A DNA stretch of 64,000 nucleotides from Epiperipatus broadwayi (lineage: Eukaryota > Onychophora > Udeonychophora > Euonychophora > Peripatidae): NCBI GenBank assembly GCA_028023455.1, contig JAQFVV010000018.1, forward strand, positions 11,428,771-11,492,770, given 5' to 3'. The notes under the pieces are model-generated. The model was not told where the DNA came from, made no database searches, and saw nothing but the letters and a program-made list of their open reading frames with translations. Shown one piece after another: positions 1 to 11,754 of this stretch. How positions within the stretch are numbered: position 1 is the first letter of the stretch; each line of letters starts with the position of its first letter. The position numbers and the translations under genes are program-made.

Positions 1-1740
1 GTCTGTGTTCAAATACCCCTTAATTAAATATATGTATGTAAATATATGATGGAGCTAAGTAAGATGCAATATAAAATTACAATTAAAGCTCATGTTTCAA
101 ACATATGATTGTAGATATTCAGGAAAAAAAGACAATTATTATAAATGTTTGCTAATATATATATTTATTATAACTGAAAAGCCCTTACCCCATATTGTAA
201 CAGTCTAAGTTCTTGATACAATACAAAGCTATTACCATACAATCCGATCACAGCCAGGTACACTGTGAAGGCTAATCGCAGAATTACTTGAAGGTACGTC
301 AAGTTACCTAAATAAACTGTATTATTTTAATTAACCATAATTTTCCTTAATTACTGGATTTTAAAACGACATTCCCAAATCTTAATTTGTGATTAATAAC
401 TATTCTTTTGATGACTATTTTTTAAAACTACACTATACCTTAATTTGCAATTTTATTTGTTTGAGACCCGATGGCCAACCACAGACAAGATGGTATAATC
501 TATGAAATCGTCAATCATTACATAGTGAATATGGGCCATTAAACCAGATAGTAATAATTATAATCTTCTCCATAATATCATAAACAATAGCTCATCATAT
601 ATTTGGGTTTAAAGTACAGAAATGCTATATAGGTAAATGCTTTGTAATGGAAGATAATATGAATTTTAAGTTATTTCTTCATTAACCCAAATATTAAATT
701 AAATCAATAGCAATGAAACTCTTAGGGATAGGTAAGGCATCTGTTATAGTTTTAGAAAAATGGGTTCAATTGTTCTACTGGCTAGCAAATTTATTATTAA
801 TTTAGATATTAATGTCGCAAGTATCAATAGAGGTAAAAGATTCTGGATAATACTCCAGAGTTGACAAAGCAAAGCAACAGTGATGCAGAAGGTAAATGGG
901 ATTTTATTATATCTTATACATTACAAAATATCCAAGCATAAGCATTAAAATACTCTCTGGATGTTCCAGTAAACCTTGTATCATCATCATCAGGGACAAT
1001 AGGTGCTCTAATATTTATGGTTTATTTACTATGTTGGATTTCTGACTCTATACATGACTAATAGCAATGGTACAAATAAGTTAGTTTATCAAATTAACAT
1101 TTATTTACGACTCAATAAATATGAAAATAGTAATTTGTTAGCAATATTCATAATTTTACATAAAAGATAAATAACAAAATAACATCACATAATTGTTCAA
1201 TATGGACAATGTACATTAATTAGTTAAATAAATAAACAAAATAAAATAAAATACTATTATGTGTACTTATTTCTGTGCGTGGATATGTGCACGAGTCTCG
1301 GATAATACAATCTAAAATTTTATTACAAATGTATTGATTTTTATTCTTATGGTGATGAGAGAGATTCAAATTCAGGCAATGGCATCTCCAATAAATTAAA
1401 ATCAGAACCAATTGCACTTACACCAAAATTATAACAATGACAACAATTGAAATTGATAAATCTATAAAATTTGACTATAATGAGATATGAAATCAAAAGA
1501 AATTTAACTCCTGAGTTGGGTGACCATAATTCACTTAAAGCCTTTTTATGGCTGATGACAGATCACGTGCAACAAACATTAAGAGGAATGAAACAACGTA
1601 TCATAATGTATGAAGGCTTTACTCAAACATACATTTGTATAACAAGGACCAGTGATATACTTGTAGGTGCATCCATCCGCACAAAGAATAACAAGCAGTA
1701 AGTACCCTGTGAAATTTTTTAACCATCATCAGAACAACTA
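1..1740. other. Non-coding AT-rich DNA
   Basis: No gene, RNA or repeat family is recognised here. The short ORFs at 1,220-1,417 and 1,471-1,701 have no recognisable domain, no coding-like composition and no convincing splice context. I treat them as chance ORFs. Confidence 0.5.
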
Positions 1741-1750
1741 GCGTAATTGC

Positions 1751-1920
1751 AGAATGTTCAGCGGATTAACCACCAGCACTGAAACAAACTTAAAGAATAT
1801 ACAAAAAAACAATGGTAATGATTTTTCTGCGGATTAACCACCAACACAGAATAATATGAAAAATAAGATCAAATGGCAAACAATTATTCTGCGGATTAGA
1901 CCACCAACACAGAATAATAT
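1751..1920. repeat. Three-copy palindromic short repeat
   Basis: A unit of about 33 bp occurs three times, with its core GCGGATTA near 1,761, 1,829 and 1,891, so the spacing is about 62-68 bp. In the last two copies the unit begins with ATTCTG and ends with CAGAATAAT, so each copy can fold on itself. The core also contains CCACCAACAC. It may be a small minisatellite or a decayed MITE cluster; no function is implied. Confidence 0.6.
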
Positions 1921-1934
1921 ATAGAATATAACAA

Positions 1935-2955
1935 AATTGCATATAATTATCCTATAACATTAATATAATATGAACACTTACTTCCAGATAAAATAGAAAT
2001 AAATCAACCTCATTAATCTACAAATTGTAAGGCATGTGCTGTTTTACAAGCATGATTCAAGACCAAAAGATATAATAAAAATTCTATTACAGGAAACAAT
2101 TTGAGATAAAGGCTGACCATAGATCAAATAGTATGAAAGAATATTACCTAATATTATAACTGGAGTATAAGCACAGAACCCTAAAAAAACATACAGGATA
2201 AAGCCACATGGTAATGAAACATTATAGATTCATTGAACTAATTGCGAAACCCTTCCGCAAGTGTTGTTCCCTAAATTGACTCTCGTCAGTCCTTACACCT
2301 AAATTAACAAGTAATTATTTTACACAATAAATTATATATACCGTGAACTCTAAATATTTATATAAGATAACATAAAATACAATAAAACATAAAATGCATG
2401 TTCATTAAATTACAACACTAGGTTCAAATACATGTTATTTAAACCCATTGGTTATTAGCCAATCAATTAATAGCACATTTCTTAAACTTAACAACAAATA
2501 TGATTCAAATAAATATTTCTCTCTTTTTTTTTTTTACAACATAGAATCTTAAAAATTGATTATATGCTTCTTCATCTCCATTAATAAGGAATACCCATAA
2601 ATTAGTTGATTTGTACATAGGCTCTCTGATAATTCATGATATTTGAGTTAGGATAGATACCTTAATCAAACTTTTCTCAAAAATTAATGAAATTGCATGG
2701 CTTTGTTTTGGGGGTTATTCTGGAATTGAAATGCTTTACTGACTTTAATTTATGAATATTGAAGACAAAGAATGATTGTTAAAGCAAATAATTGTCCCAA
2801 GAGTGCTATAACAGCTAAAATAGTTTCCTGGTTAGCTGTTATTTCTTTGAACATTTTTGTAATTTCAAGAAAATAACTCACACTGTCGTTTGTAATATAA
2901 GTTCAAAAGGAAATCATAATTAATTCTTCATTGTCTGGACAATAGCATACGAAGG
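1935..2955. other. Non-coding AT-rich DNA
   Basis: I see no coding potential, RNA gene or repeat family. It contains only A- and T-runs, for example the T tract at 2,525-2,536. Confidence 0.45.
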
Positions 2956-2960
2956 GTTAA

Positions 2961-3200
2961 AACAGCATTGCATTCCATGCATATATAACACTAGAAGTGT
3001 CAAAGTCATGAAAATAAACATTATATCCCAAATCAAAAACAGCATTCCATTCTGCACATATATAACACTCCCATATGTGTTAAAGTTCATGAAAACAAAA
3101 TTTATCTAAAGTTAAATACAGTACTTTATTTTGCTCTTTCACAACACTACTATGGGTGTTAAAGTTATGAAAGTAAAACTTTATTCGAGCCTAAATCAAC
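2961..3200. repeat. Diverged tandem repeat, three units of about 80 bp
   Basis: Three successive units begin near 2,961, 3,038 and 3,118. Each follows the same order: a GCATTCCAT-like start (weak in the third), a run near ATATATAACACT, the phrase GTGTTAAAGT-ATGAAA, then AAAAC-TTTAT. The third unit is the most diverged. This is an old minisatellite-like array. Confidence 0.6.
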
Positions 3201-4027
3201 AATAAGAAATTTCAAATAGACTGACCTTTTAGAGCTGCTATTTCTGTAGTCACGGTTAACAATAATTTGTGTGCATTTCAGTTGTAGACTTTGTGGGAGA
3301 TTATCAGCAGCTAGACCAACAGTTAGTGGACTTGAACAGATTTGTTAGGATTTAGCTATACATTTTGCTATTCATACTTGATAATATTACAACTTAAATT
3401 ATTTAAGAGAAGTTTTTCATTTTCGTTTTATGTTTAACAGTAAAAAATAAAATAAAATAAATTTTTAACTTTTATTATACACTTGCTGTTATTACGCAGT
3501 TCTCAAAAAAAAAAATCTCTCTGGCAGTTCCAAATTTATCTTAGCCAATTAAATTTCTTCTCATTTGGATATCTGTTTTAAAAAATGAAAAGAAAGAAAA
3601 AAAATGTGTTCATCTTATCGTATCCTATAAATTCAATTTAAAAGAAATTGAATAAATCCTTCAATTAAACCAAAATAATCTTTAGGATTTTTTAAAAAGA
3701 AAAACAAATATTAATTATTAGTTTTTTATTTATCTCACTATACTTTATGTAATGTGATAAGCACAGTTTATCTGACTTAGTGTTTGGAAACAGAACAAAA
3801 CTAATATATGAAAAAAAGAAAAATAAGGGAAATAAAATAATTAAAAAAAATTATACAATAAAAAAGAAAAATAGAATTATATAATCTCATTTCATTCTTC
3901 AATAAATTTGATCACAAGGACAAGCATGCTAAATGCCAATCATGATAATCAAGTCAACTGGAAGATAGAGAAATTTTTACTAGGTCTACCAATCTATTCA
4001 TATTTTGTATCAAAATATAATGTTACA
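3201..4027. other. Non-coding AT-rich DNA
   Basis: This stretch lies between the small tandem array and the 3' tail of the RTE element. No coding exon, RNA gene or repeat family is seen. The ORFs overlapping its right edge are antisense shadows of the RTE reverse-transcriptase gene. Confidence 0.45.
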
Positions 4028-4057
4028 ATATATATATATATATCATCATCATCATCA
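4028..4057 (-). repeat. Microsatellite 3' tail of RTE copy 1
   Basis: On the + strand this is a TA run followed by ATC repeats; on the element strand it is (TGA)n followed by (TA)n. The element's stop codon is the first TGA of the repeat. Confidence 0.8.
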
Positions 4058-7012
4058 ACCATTATCAATCCACTGCAGGATGAAGGTCTCTCCAAGTTTA
4101 ATCCATCTTCTCCGATCTTTAGCTTCTCTTCCCCACAATACCCCTGCACATTTTCTTATTTCATCCATCCATCTCACATGTGGTCTCTTTCTGGGTCTTT
4201 TATAATCTCTTGGAATCCAGTTTAAAATTTCAATTGTCCATCTATTATCATCTCTTCTAGCAATATGTCCAGCCCAACTCCATTTCAATCTTTTAATTTT
4301 TTCAATAAGGTCAGTAACACCTGTTTGTTGTCTCACCCATACATTGCGTTTTCGATCCCTTCTTGTTATTCCCAACATACATCTCTCCATACTCCTTTGA
4401 GTGGTCTGAAGTCTCTGTATTGCTCTTCTATTAAGTGTCCAAGTCTCAGATCCATAAGTAAGAACTGGTAAAACACATTTGTTAAAAACCATCCTTTTCA
4501 AACACATAGGCATATTTCCTTTTAGTATCAAGTTATTTCTACCAAAAGCACTCCAACCAAGTTTAATTCTATGATTAATTTCCTCCATTATGTTTCCATC
4601 TGTATTAATAATCTGACCAAGGTATTTGTAACTGTTAACTTCTTCTAATTCTTCATAATCAATCTTTATTTTCATATTTTGAGCAAATCGATTAAACATT
4701 ACTTTAGTCTTTTTAACATTTATCTTTAGTCCTACTTTTCTACTTTCATCTGCTAACTCCTGCAACATTTCCTGCAGCTCTGAAGCATTATTTGCAAAAA
4801 CAACAACATCATCTGCGAAATCTAAATGACTTAAATACTCTCCATTTACTTTCACTCCTTTAGTTTCCCATTTTAATCCACAAAATACTTCTTGCAGCAC
4901 TGCTGTAAAAAGTTTTGGAGATATGGAGTCACCTTGTCTTACACCTTTCTCAATGTTGATTTTTCCAGTATCATTATGTAATCTAATTGTTGCTGTTGCA
5001 TTTTTATAAATATTCTTTAAAATATGACAATATCCTGGATCTATACCTTGATGATCCAATGCTTTAATCACTGAAGAAATGTGTATAGAATCGAATGCCT
5101 TTTCATAATCTACAAATCCAAAACATAATGACAACTCATATTCATTTGTCCTTTCTATGACTTCTCTCAATACCTGGATATGATCTATTGTACTAAAACC
5201 ACTTTTAAATCCAGCTTGTTCTCTTGGTTGGTGGAAATCCAAAGTTCTCTGTAGACGAGTTGTAATTATCTTGGTAAAAATTTTATATAAAACTGATAAA
5301 AGGCTGATAGGTCTGTAATTTCTAATATCTTCCTTATCACCTTTTTTAAATATTAATATTATTACTGCATTCTTCCAATCTTCTGGTACATCTTTATCAT
5401 TTAGACATTTGGTATATAACTTTGCTAAAATTGTTTCTATTTCTTCACCTGCTTCTTTTAATATATCAATTATAATTCCATCATTTCCTGGAGCCTTTCC
5501 TTTCTTCATACATTTAACTGCATGTCTCACTTCTTCATTTAAAATTCTGGGCAATTCGGAAGATGTGATAGATATTGGAGGTACTTGTTCTTTATTACTA
5601 TATAATTCTTGATAAAAATCTTCTACCAATTTCATGATGTCATCTCTCTTTTTAGTAATAATTCCATCTTTTTTTCTTATTGCAGATATAAATTTTCTAC
5701 CAAAACCAAAATGTTGTTTAACATTCTTGAGACTTTTATTTTCTTCTACAGCTTTCCTTGCTATTTCACAGTTATACTTTCTTATATCATTTTCAACTCT
5801 TTTCCGTACCATTTTACAAAATTCGAGATATTCAATTCTTTTTAATACATCATTTTTGTATATCTTCATATTCCTTCTTTTCTTCATAAATTCTCTAGTC
5901 TCAGTAGAAATCTTATTAGTCAATTGCTGCTTTTTTCTACCAGCTATCTTTGTTGCAGTTTTTAAAAGTGTATCAGTTATTTTCATATTAATTTCATTCA
6001 AATCTGAATCATGTTCAAAATCTCCTAACACTTGAAACCTATTTGTAAGTTCTAATTTAAATTCATTAGAATGTTTCTGAAGATTAGGAATATCAACTGT
6101 AAATATTGTTTTTCTTAATAATTTTTGTCTCTCTAGTTTTACATTAACACGTAACTTACACCTTACTAATCGATGATCACTTCCTGTGTTAAATTTATTA
6201 AGAACATTACAATCTTGAAATATGTATTTCCTGTTAGTCAAAATATAATCCAATTCTGCTGTACCTTCATTTGGATGCTTCCATGTCCATTTCCTTTTAA
6301 CATTTTTCTCAAAAAATGAATTCATAATATAAAGTTTTTCTTTTTCTGCAAACTCCACAAGTCTATGTCCTCTCTCATTTCTATTACCATAACCAAAATT
6401 ACCTACAGCAATTTCATCTTTCATTTGTCTACCAATTCTAGCATTAAAGTCTCCCATAACAATTTTAAAATATTGTTTACTCTGATCAAAAGCCTTTTGT
6501 ACATCCATATAAAAATCTTTTACTACTTCATCACTATGAGAACTTGTTGGGGCATAAACCTGGATTATCTGCATTTGGTATCTGCTATTAAGTTGTATAA
6601 CTAATCTTGCCACTCTGTCCGATACACCATCAATCTCCACAATATTGTTCTTCCACTTTTTATTTATAATGAATCCTACTCCACTTGTATTTCCAATATG
6701 TGTACCTTTATAATAGAGTATATGTCCACTTTTTAAATCAATTGTTTCTTCACCTTTTCTTCTAACTTCACAAAGTCCAATAATGTCCCATTTAATATAA
6801 GACAGTTCTTCTTCTAATTCTTGCAATCTTCCTTCACTTGAAAGTGATCTGCAGTTGTAAGTACCTAAATAAAAAGTCGTCATCAAATGGCAGCCTGGGT
6901 CCGCAATCAGGGGATTCTTAGCACCCTCTGCCTTTGGCCACCAACCGCTGCCTTGGTTGGTGACTTTACAGCCTCCTGGGAATAAGGGCCATGCTTTATT
7001 TTTGTCTGTCAT
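4055..7012 (-). CDS. RTE endonuclease-reverse transcriptase, intact ORF
   Basis: A 985-aa polyprotein that would nick target DNA and copy the element RNA at the nick (target-primed reverse transcription). Residues about 45-290 form an exonuclease/endonuclease/phosphatase domain. All expected motif positions look present: TYNCRSL (N53), CEVRRKG (E82), QVYAPT (Y153), GDFNARIG (D188, N190), ELDYI (D255) and GSDHRLV (D279, H280). Residues about 500-800 are the reverse transcriptase: KGKAPGNDG, NYRPISLLS, FVDYEKAFDS (D635), GVRQGDSISP and FADD (D734, D735). The C-terminal 180 residues have the YGSETW and KWSWAGHIARR motifs usual in this family. No internal stop or frameshift is seen, so the copy may be young or still active. 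The first ATG is at 7,012; a second in-frame ATG at codon 44 (MTTFYLG) lies just before the endonuclease and could be the true start. The stop codon is the first TGA of the tail. Confidence 0.93.
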   Translation of the reverse strand: MTDKNKAWPLFPGGCKVTNQGSGWWPKAEGAKNPLIADPGCHLMTTFYLGTYNCRSLSSEGRLQELEEELSYIKWDIIGLCEVRRKGEETIDLKSGHILYYKGTHIGNTSGVGFIINKKWKNNIVEIDGVSDRVARLVIQLNSRYQMQIIQVYAPTSSHSDEVVKDFYMDVQKAFDQSKQYFKIVMGDFNARIGRQMKDEIAVGNFGYGNRNERGHRLVEFAEKEKLYIMNSFFEKNVKRKWTWKHPNEGTAELDYILTNRKYIFQDCNVLNKFNTGSDHRLVRCKLRVNVKLERQKLLRKTIFTVDIPNLQKHSNEFKLELTNRFQVLGDFEHDSDLNEINMKITDTLLKTATKIAGRKKQQLTNKISTETREFMKKRRNMKIYKNDVLKRIEYLEFCKMVRKRVENDIRKYNCEIARKAVEENKSLKNVKQHFGFGRKFISAIRKKDGIITKKRDDIMKLVEDFYQELYSNKEQVPPISITSSELPRILNEEVRHAVKCMKKGKAPGNDGIIIDILKEAGEEIETILAKLYTKCLNDKDVPEDWKNAVIILIFKKGDKEDIRNYRPISLLSVLYKIFTKIITTRLQRTLDFHQPREQAGFKSGFSTIDHIQVLREVIERTNEYELSLCFGFVDYEKAFDSIHISSVIKALDHQGIDPGYCHILKNIYKNATATIRLHNDTGKINIEKGVRQGDSISPKLFTAVLQEVFCGLKWETKGVKVNGEYLSHLDFADDVVVFANNASELQEMLQELADESRKVGLKINVKKTKVMFNRFAQNMKIKIDYEELEEVNSYKYLGQIINTDGNIMEEINHRIKLGWSAFGRNNLILKGNMPMCLKRMVFNKCVLPVLTYGSETWTLNRRAIQRLQTTQRSMERCMLGITRRDRKRNVWVRQQTGVTDLIEKIKRLKWSWAGHIARRDDNRWTIEILNWIPRDYKRPRKRPHVRWMDEIRKCAGVLWGREAKDRRRWIKLGETFILQWIDNG

Positions 7013-7317
7013 AATTGTATATATGTATTGGAAAAATATTTATCATTTACACAAACATTCATTCTGCCTTATCAGGCACTGAGAAGAAAGACCATGGTGT
7101 TTCTTGATCTTAAACTCAGAGGTAAAAAGCCAATAAACTCACCACGCTGGCTAATGCGTGTTGGTGAGCAGCCCATCCATGTTCGTATACTATATGAATA
7201 ATCACATAGTAATAACAGCTGCAACGACAAGAACGTATGGAGTGGACATTAGGAATCTGCCCTGCTCGGTTCCTTTAAGGCCTCCAAGAGGAATCAAAGG
7301 GTCTCCTTTCAGTTAAT

Positions 7318-8460
7318 AGCAAACTCCTTTCTGCAGCCATATATATATATATATACAGCATTTATGTTTGAAACCAACTTATATTAGCAGATACTTATTA
7401 TATTGTTTGATTATCTCCAGAAAATGATATATAATGTCAACCCTTTTGACAACAATTAATTAAAAAATTAATATATGTATTTAAGATATACACTTTTACA
7501 TTATTTAATTTACAATTTCAAAATTTTTCAGTATATGATAATTTACAAACTATTTAAACACTTTTTAATGATGTTAATATTCGAATTAGTATAAGATTTA
7601 TAAAAATTGCACTGATGAATCCTAATTTGAATAATTTCATGAATATAGGCATGTATTTTACAATCAGTAAATAATTACTGAAATAATTGTAGTCTTTAAT
7701 TATTTTAAATTTTTTGGTCTAAACTTTGCTTTGTTATAATTTTAGTTACATTAAAATTTCCATAATAGAACAAAAGCCATACAGAAAAAAACCTAAAAAT
7801 ATGTATTCCAAAAGAGAGATATAAAAGAGAACTGTAATGGTCAATGAGCATTTTTGAGAATGTGCAATACTGAAAATTATATTATCAGTAAATCTAAACA
7901 AATCCAATTATCATAGGAATAACATTATATCTATTCATAAATATTCAGGAAGTAGTGTAAGACTAATTTCTAGTGTGGAGTTTGAAATAATGATGTTCTA
8001 ATGTTTAACATATATATATATATAGTGATATTGAAAAATAAATAAATAAAGCAAATGAAAATGCTCTTCATAAAGAATTCTTATATACATATTAAAGACA
8101 TCTTCCTTGTATAAAGCAAAAACTTTGTTTAATATCAAACAAGTATTAGGAAATTAAATATAAATGACAAGATAAAATTTAGAGATGGGCTAAAAAAAAC
8201 TTATAAAAAATAAAAATACTATGAAAGTTAGATATCCATTTCAGATTTACAAAGAAATATGTATAGGTAGCAATTATGACAGTTTAATTGAGAAGTTGCT
8301 TTATAACTAAATCAAATATATTGGAAATATCTAAAAATGACAGTGATTAAATTTCTCAATAGATGAGTTCTATAAGAGAATTATTACCAGAACTCTATTA
8401 CTATATTATCTATTATTAAAATGCAAATTTTTACAATAATAAAGATGTTAAAAAGTAATC
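7318..8460. other. Non-coding AT-rich DNA
   Basis: Outside the RTE 5' end. It contains short TA microsatellites near 7,340 and 8,010 but no gene or repeat that I recognise. Confidence 0.4.
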
Positions 8461-10489
8461 TTTTTTTCCTCATAACTTTAAGCAGAAGAAATGCAAGGGA
8501 ACTAGGCTGATACTTGGAAAAAAAGTGATTATTGATTTTTCAGATATGTGATGAATTTGATCATCTAACCAAAAAAATCTAGAGCTTGATTGGAAATTTT
8601 CTCAGCTAAGTAAAAAAAAATCCAAACCCCAGTAGATTTGCAACGCAAATATAGATTAACATATCAACCACTATGCTCTGAGGTTTTTGATAATTGAAGA
8701 AATATCTTTATTACAAAATAAAAATAGATGAAGATATAAAAGAGTATTTTAAATTACTGAATAGAAATTCTATTGCAGCCAGCAAATTTAATAGTATTAA
8801 AAGGGATATGAACAAGTTTGACAAAAGAATGATGAAAAAATAAAATAAAAAGATAACAAAAAAAGTCCATAAAAGAGTTGTGAAAGAAAAAATTGTTAAA
8901 AATACTAACCTTTTCCTTTAAAAAAAGTTCCAATATTTTTTTTAATAAATGTAGAAATGAGCTTTTCCTCTCACATCCATGAAATGGTACAAATAACTCA
9001 AAAAGAAAGCAGACTAGCAAAATGAGCAGAAACTAAAAAAAAAAAAATCAACCTAAGCCTAGTGATTATTTGCCCTGCTTTATTCTGACCCAATACTTTT
9101 CTTTTTCTAATTAATGAGCTGTAACTAAATTAATTTTGTTGCATCCAACAAGAAAAAAAATAGTGTGGCTATTTTAGCATTATTCAAAAATAAAAACATT
9201 GATGCATACTGTTAGATTGTGTTTTAGCAACAGAAACATAAATCAGTACTGAACACAACATAACTTTTTGATCAAATAAAGTATGACTGGAAACAATACC
9301 AAAAGTAGACCAGAAATCAATCTTTACAAGGGTGGCAAAAAAAAAGCAGAAAAAAGGTAAATAATTACATTTAATCCAAATATAATGTCATTATGATCTG
9401 TTGTCCTGGGTATAAATCCTAAAATTTCATATTAAATATGAAGTCATAATAATAATAATAACTATAAGTCTTTCTTACACTTAACTATGTCTTTCAAAAG
9501 TTGTAACATATCCTAAATAATTCAATGTCCTAGTGAACCTTTGATCAGAAATCTCCAATGTTGTTATTATTGTCAAGACCATAGCATTTGTCTTAACTTT
9601 TAACATTAATATACAAACACATAAATATGTAATTTTAAAAAATATATTTATTGCCTATGGTATTAATCAACATATTTTTATACATGTGTAACTGATTTTT
9701 TAGCTTAGAATTAGTGAAGTAACATGGATTAAATGGAAAGATTTAGATCAGGAGAACAGATTGTTTATTATTATTTAGGACATGGATAACATAAAACAAT
9801 GAGGCTTTCATTGTCAGGAAACATATTGTAGGGATTATCGATTATCCTTTAAGTAATTCTGTAAATGAAAATAATTGATAGCTAGCAATTTGATTCCATT
9901 CAGTATTATACTAAATTCAAATCTATACACCAATAATTCAAATGAGTGAAAAAGAAATGTATCACAAAATTGAATAAATCTTCCATTTGGACAGAATGTG
10001 ATTTAAAAAGCAGAGATAAAGCAAAAGAATAATGTTTTTTAATGCAGTTTCAATGAAAAGTATACTGAGTGATATCATTACATGGAGTTTACAGAGATCA
10101 CATTGTTGATATCTAGTGATGGAAGATATCAGTTTTTAACAACAAAATCATGCTTTGAGGTAGGATTGTGAAACAAGTTATTACTATATCAACTTTGAAT
10201 GAAAATAAACTTGGAAAAATAAAGATTAAGATTCAAAAAAATTATAGGATCAGAAAGTTTAACAGATTTACTAAAAAATGTCAGTGATCAGATTATAATT
10301 GAAGAACAAAGATAAAACAAAAATGAAAAGCATATTCAGAAGAATATTTCACAAAAACATCCAAGACATTTTTGAGGAGATATTTCTACATCAAAAAAAG
10401 AAACACCAATTAATAATCAATAGTTAAATCAGATCAGGCTTAAGATTTGCAAAAGATAAAATTACTGCAAATTGATGGCAGTACTGGTG
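8461..10489. other. Unrecognised, possibly old LINE-derived DNA
   Basis: No intact coding region. The composition, with A-rich and lysine-codon-rich stretches on the + strand, resembles the decayed LINE sequence that follows at 11.2 kb. I cannot align any motif here, so assigning it to that element is only a guess. The ORF at 8,754-9,020 (minus) shows no domain. Confidence 0.3.
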
Positions 10490-11030
10490 TAAATTTATCA
10501 TGGATAATAAAAAAAAACTATGAAATGATTTGGTTCATTAGAAAAATATATAATACTTGGAAAGACTGTGGGGAATAAAGAAGACAATCAGTATTACAAT
10601 AACAAATGTGTCATGGAAGAGCTTGAAATACCAATTAGATAATCGGTCAAATACTAGCCGTATAATCATCAGGAACTGACAAAGACTAGATGGCAATTAA
10701 TAACAATCCATAATAAAAGTATAAGTCAATATAAAATACATTAAAATAAATCTATTAAACTTCTAATAAAACAGCTCAATAATATAATAATCAATTCAAA
10801 TAAATAAATATATTTCAGCTCAATAATGTTCAACAAAATGTTTTGCTTGCATTAGTTAAGTTTTAACACTTCATTAAAAAATGAATTTGTTCATGTCAAA
10901 TGTATTGCAATTTAGATTTCTGCAACAAAAGAAATCTTTCACCTTCAGTGATTACAGTCACTGTTTACTTGATCTATTTTTCCAAAAATATATTTAAGAT
11001 AAGTTTTCAAAATGAATTATGTTTTTATTC
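10490..11030 (+). repeat. Local duplication, first copy
   Basis: This segment and 11,755-12,270 are diverged copies about 1.26 kb apart. Both contain, in the same order, the phrases CTATGAAATGATTTGGTT (TTATG in the second), CAATCAGTATTACAATAAC, AGATGGCAATTAATAA, AATGAATTTGTTCATGTC and AAGATAAGTTTTC. No protein can be read through either copy. Confidence 0.7.
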
Positions 11031-11199
11031 AAGAAATATAAATTTATATATCAAAGAAAGTAATATACAAGTCATCATCCAATATGATATATATCATATG
11101 CAAGTAAGATTGCTTTGAAGATTATTTATTGCAAATATATAAGAAAGTTTCAGAACTGCTAAAAAAAAAAAAGTGGATGGTGGATCATTGGAAAAACTA

Positions 11200-11640
11200 A
11201 GGGTTACCTGAAAAAAAAAAAAGATTTATTGACTGCAATAAGACCTTTGATTCTATTAACTATTATTCTTTAGAGGAATCTTTATATATGAAACTAGATG
11301 TTACAGTTATAAGAGGCTACACTGAATAGACCGATTTCATATTATTAAAAAAGTTAGACACTCTTCCTAAACCAGATTGGATAAAGACAAATAATGGGTT
11401 GTAAATGATGGAAGAAACACAGACAACTTTAGGATATGCTCACAACACAAATTGAAAATAGAGATGATTTCAAGGCTATTATTACAAAAATTAAAGAACA
11501 GAATGAAAAATTAGATTATAACTAAATAATATGAAGAACATAATTTTAGGGGCAGCAGTCATTTGAAAACTAACACTGGGAAGAGTAAAGCTTGAAAAGC
11601 ATCTTTAGATGAAGGAACATTTTTAAAAACAGAAATAAGA
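11200..11640 (+). pseudogene. Decayed LINE reverse-transcriptase fragment
   Basis: Two RT-like blocks can be read on the + strand with frame changes between them. The first (about 11,225-11,320) contains FIDCNKTFDSI, resembling RT motif A of RTE-like elements (F-D-x-x-KAFDS). The second (about 11,430-11,530) reads LGYAHNT then DDFKAIITKIKEQNEKL, resembling the motif C region (RYADDT followed by a helix rich in E and K). The catalytic aspartates of motif C are lost. It lies between the two halves of the local duplication. No neighbouring ORF supports function. Confidence 0.5.
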
Positions 11641-11754
11641 ATTATTTAAATTACTGTATTTTCTATTACTCTCTAGGTATTGAAATTAGACACTGAAGTA
11701 TAGGAAAAGTATTGATGTTTTTATAGTGTGGTACTGGTGAAAAATTTTCAAGAA

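Larger units (their letters stand above)
4028..7317 (-). mobile_element. RTE-type non-LTR retrotransposon, apparently full length (copy 1)
   Basis: The element is about 3.3 kb and reads leftwards. Its 5' limit near 7,317 is set by homology: the segment 7,048-7,317 matches 60,128-60,399 of copy 4, and both matches stop at the same phrase. It has a short 5' leader, one long ORF, and no 3' UTR. On the minus strand the ORF runs straight into a microsatellite tail of TGA units followed by TA units (4,028-4,057). One ORF with an apurinic-type endonuclease and RT, about 3.3 kb, and a simple-repeat 3' tail are the known hallmarks of the RTE clade. I could not define a target-site duplication by eye. 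Confidence 0.9.

Noticed and set aside
4005-6604. Plus-strand ORFs across 4.0-6.6 kb
   Set aside because: They are antisense shadows of the RTE polyprotein and have no domain of their own.
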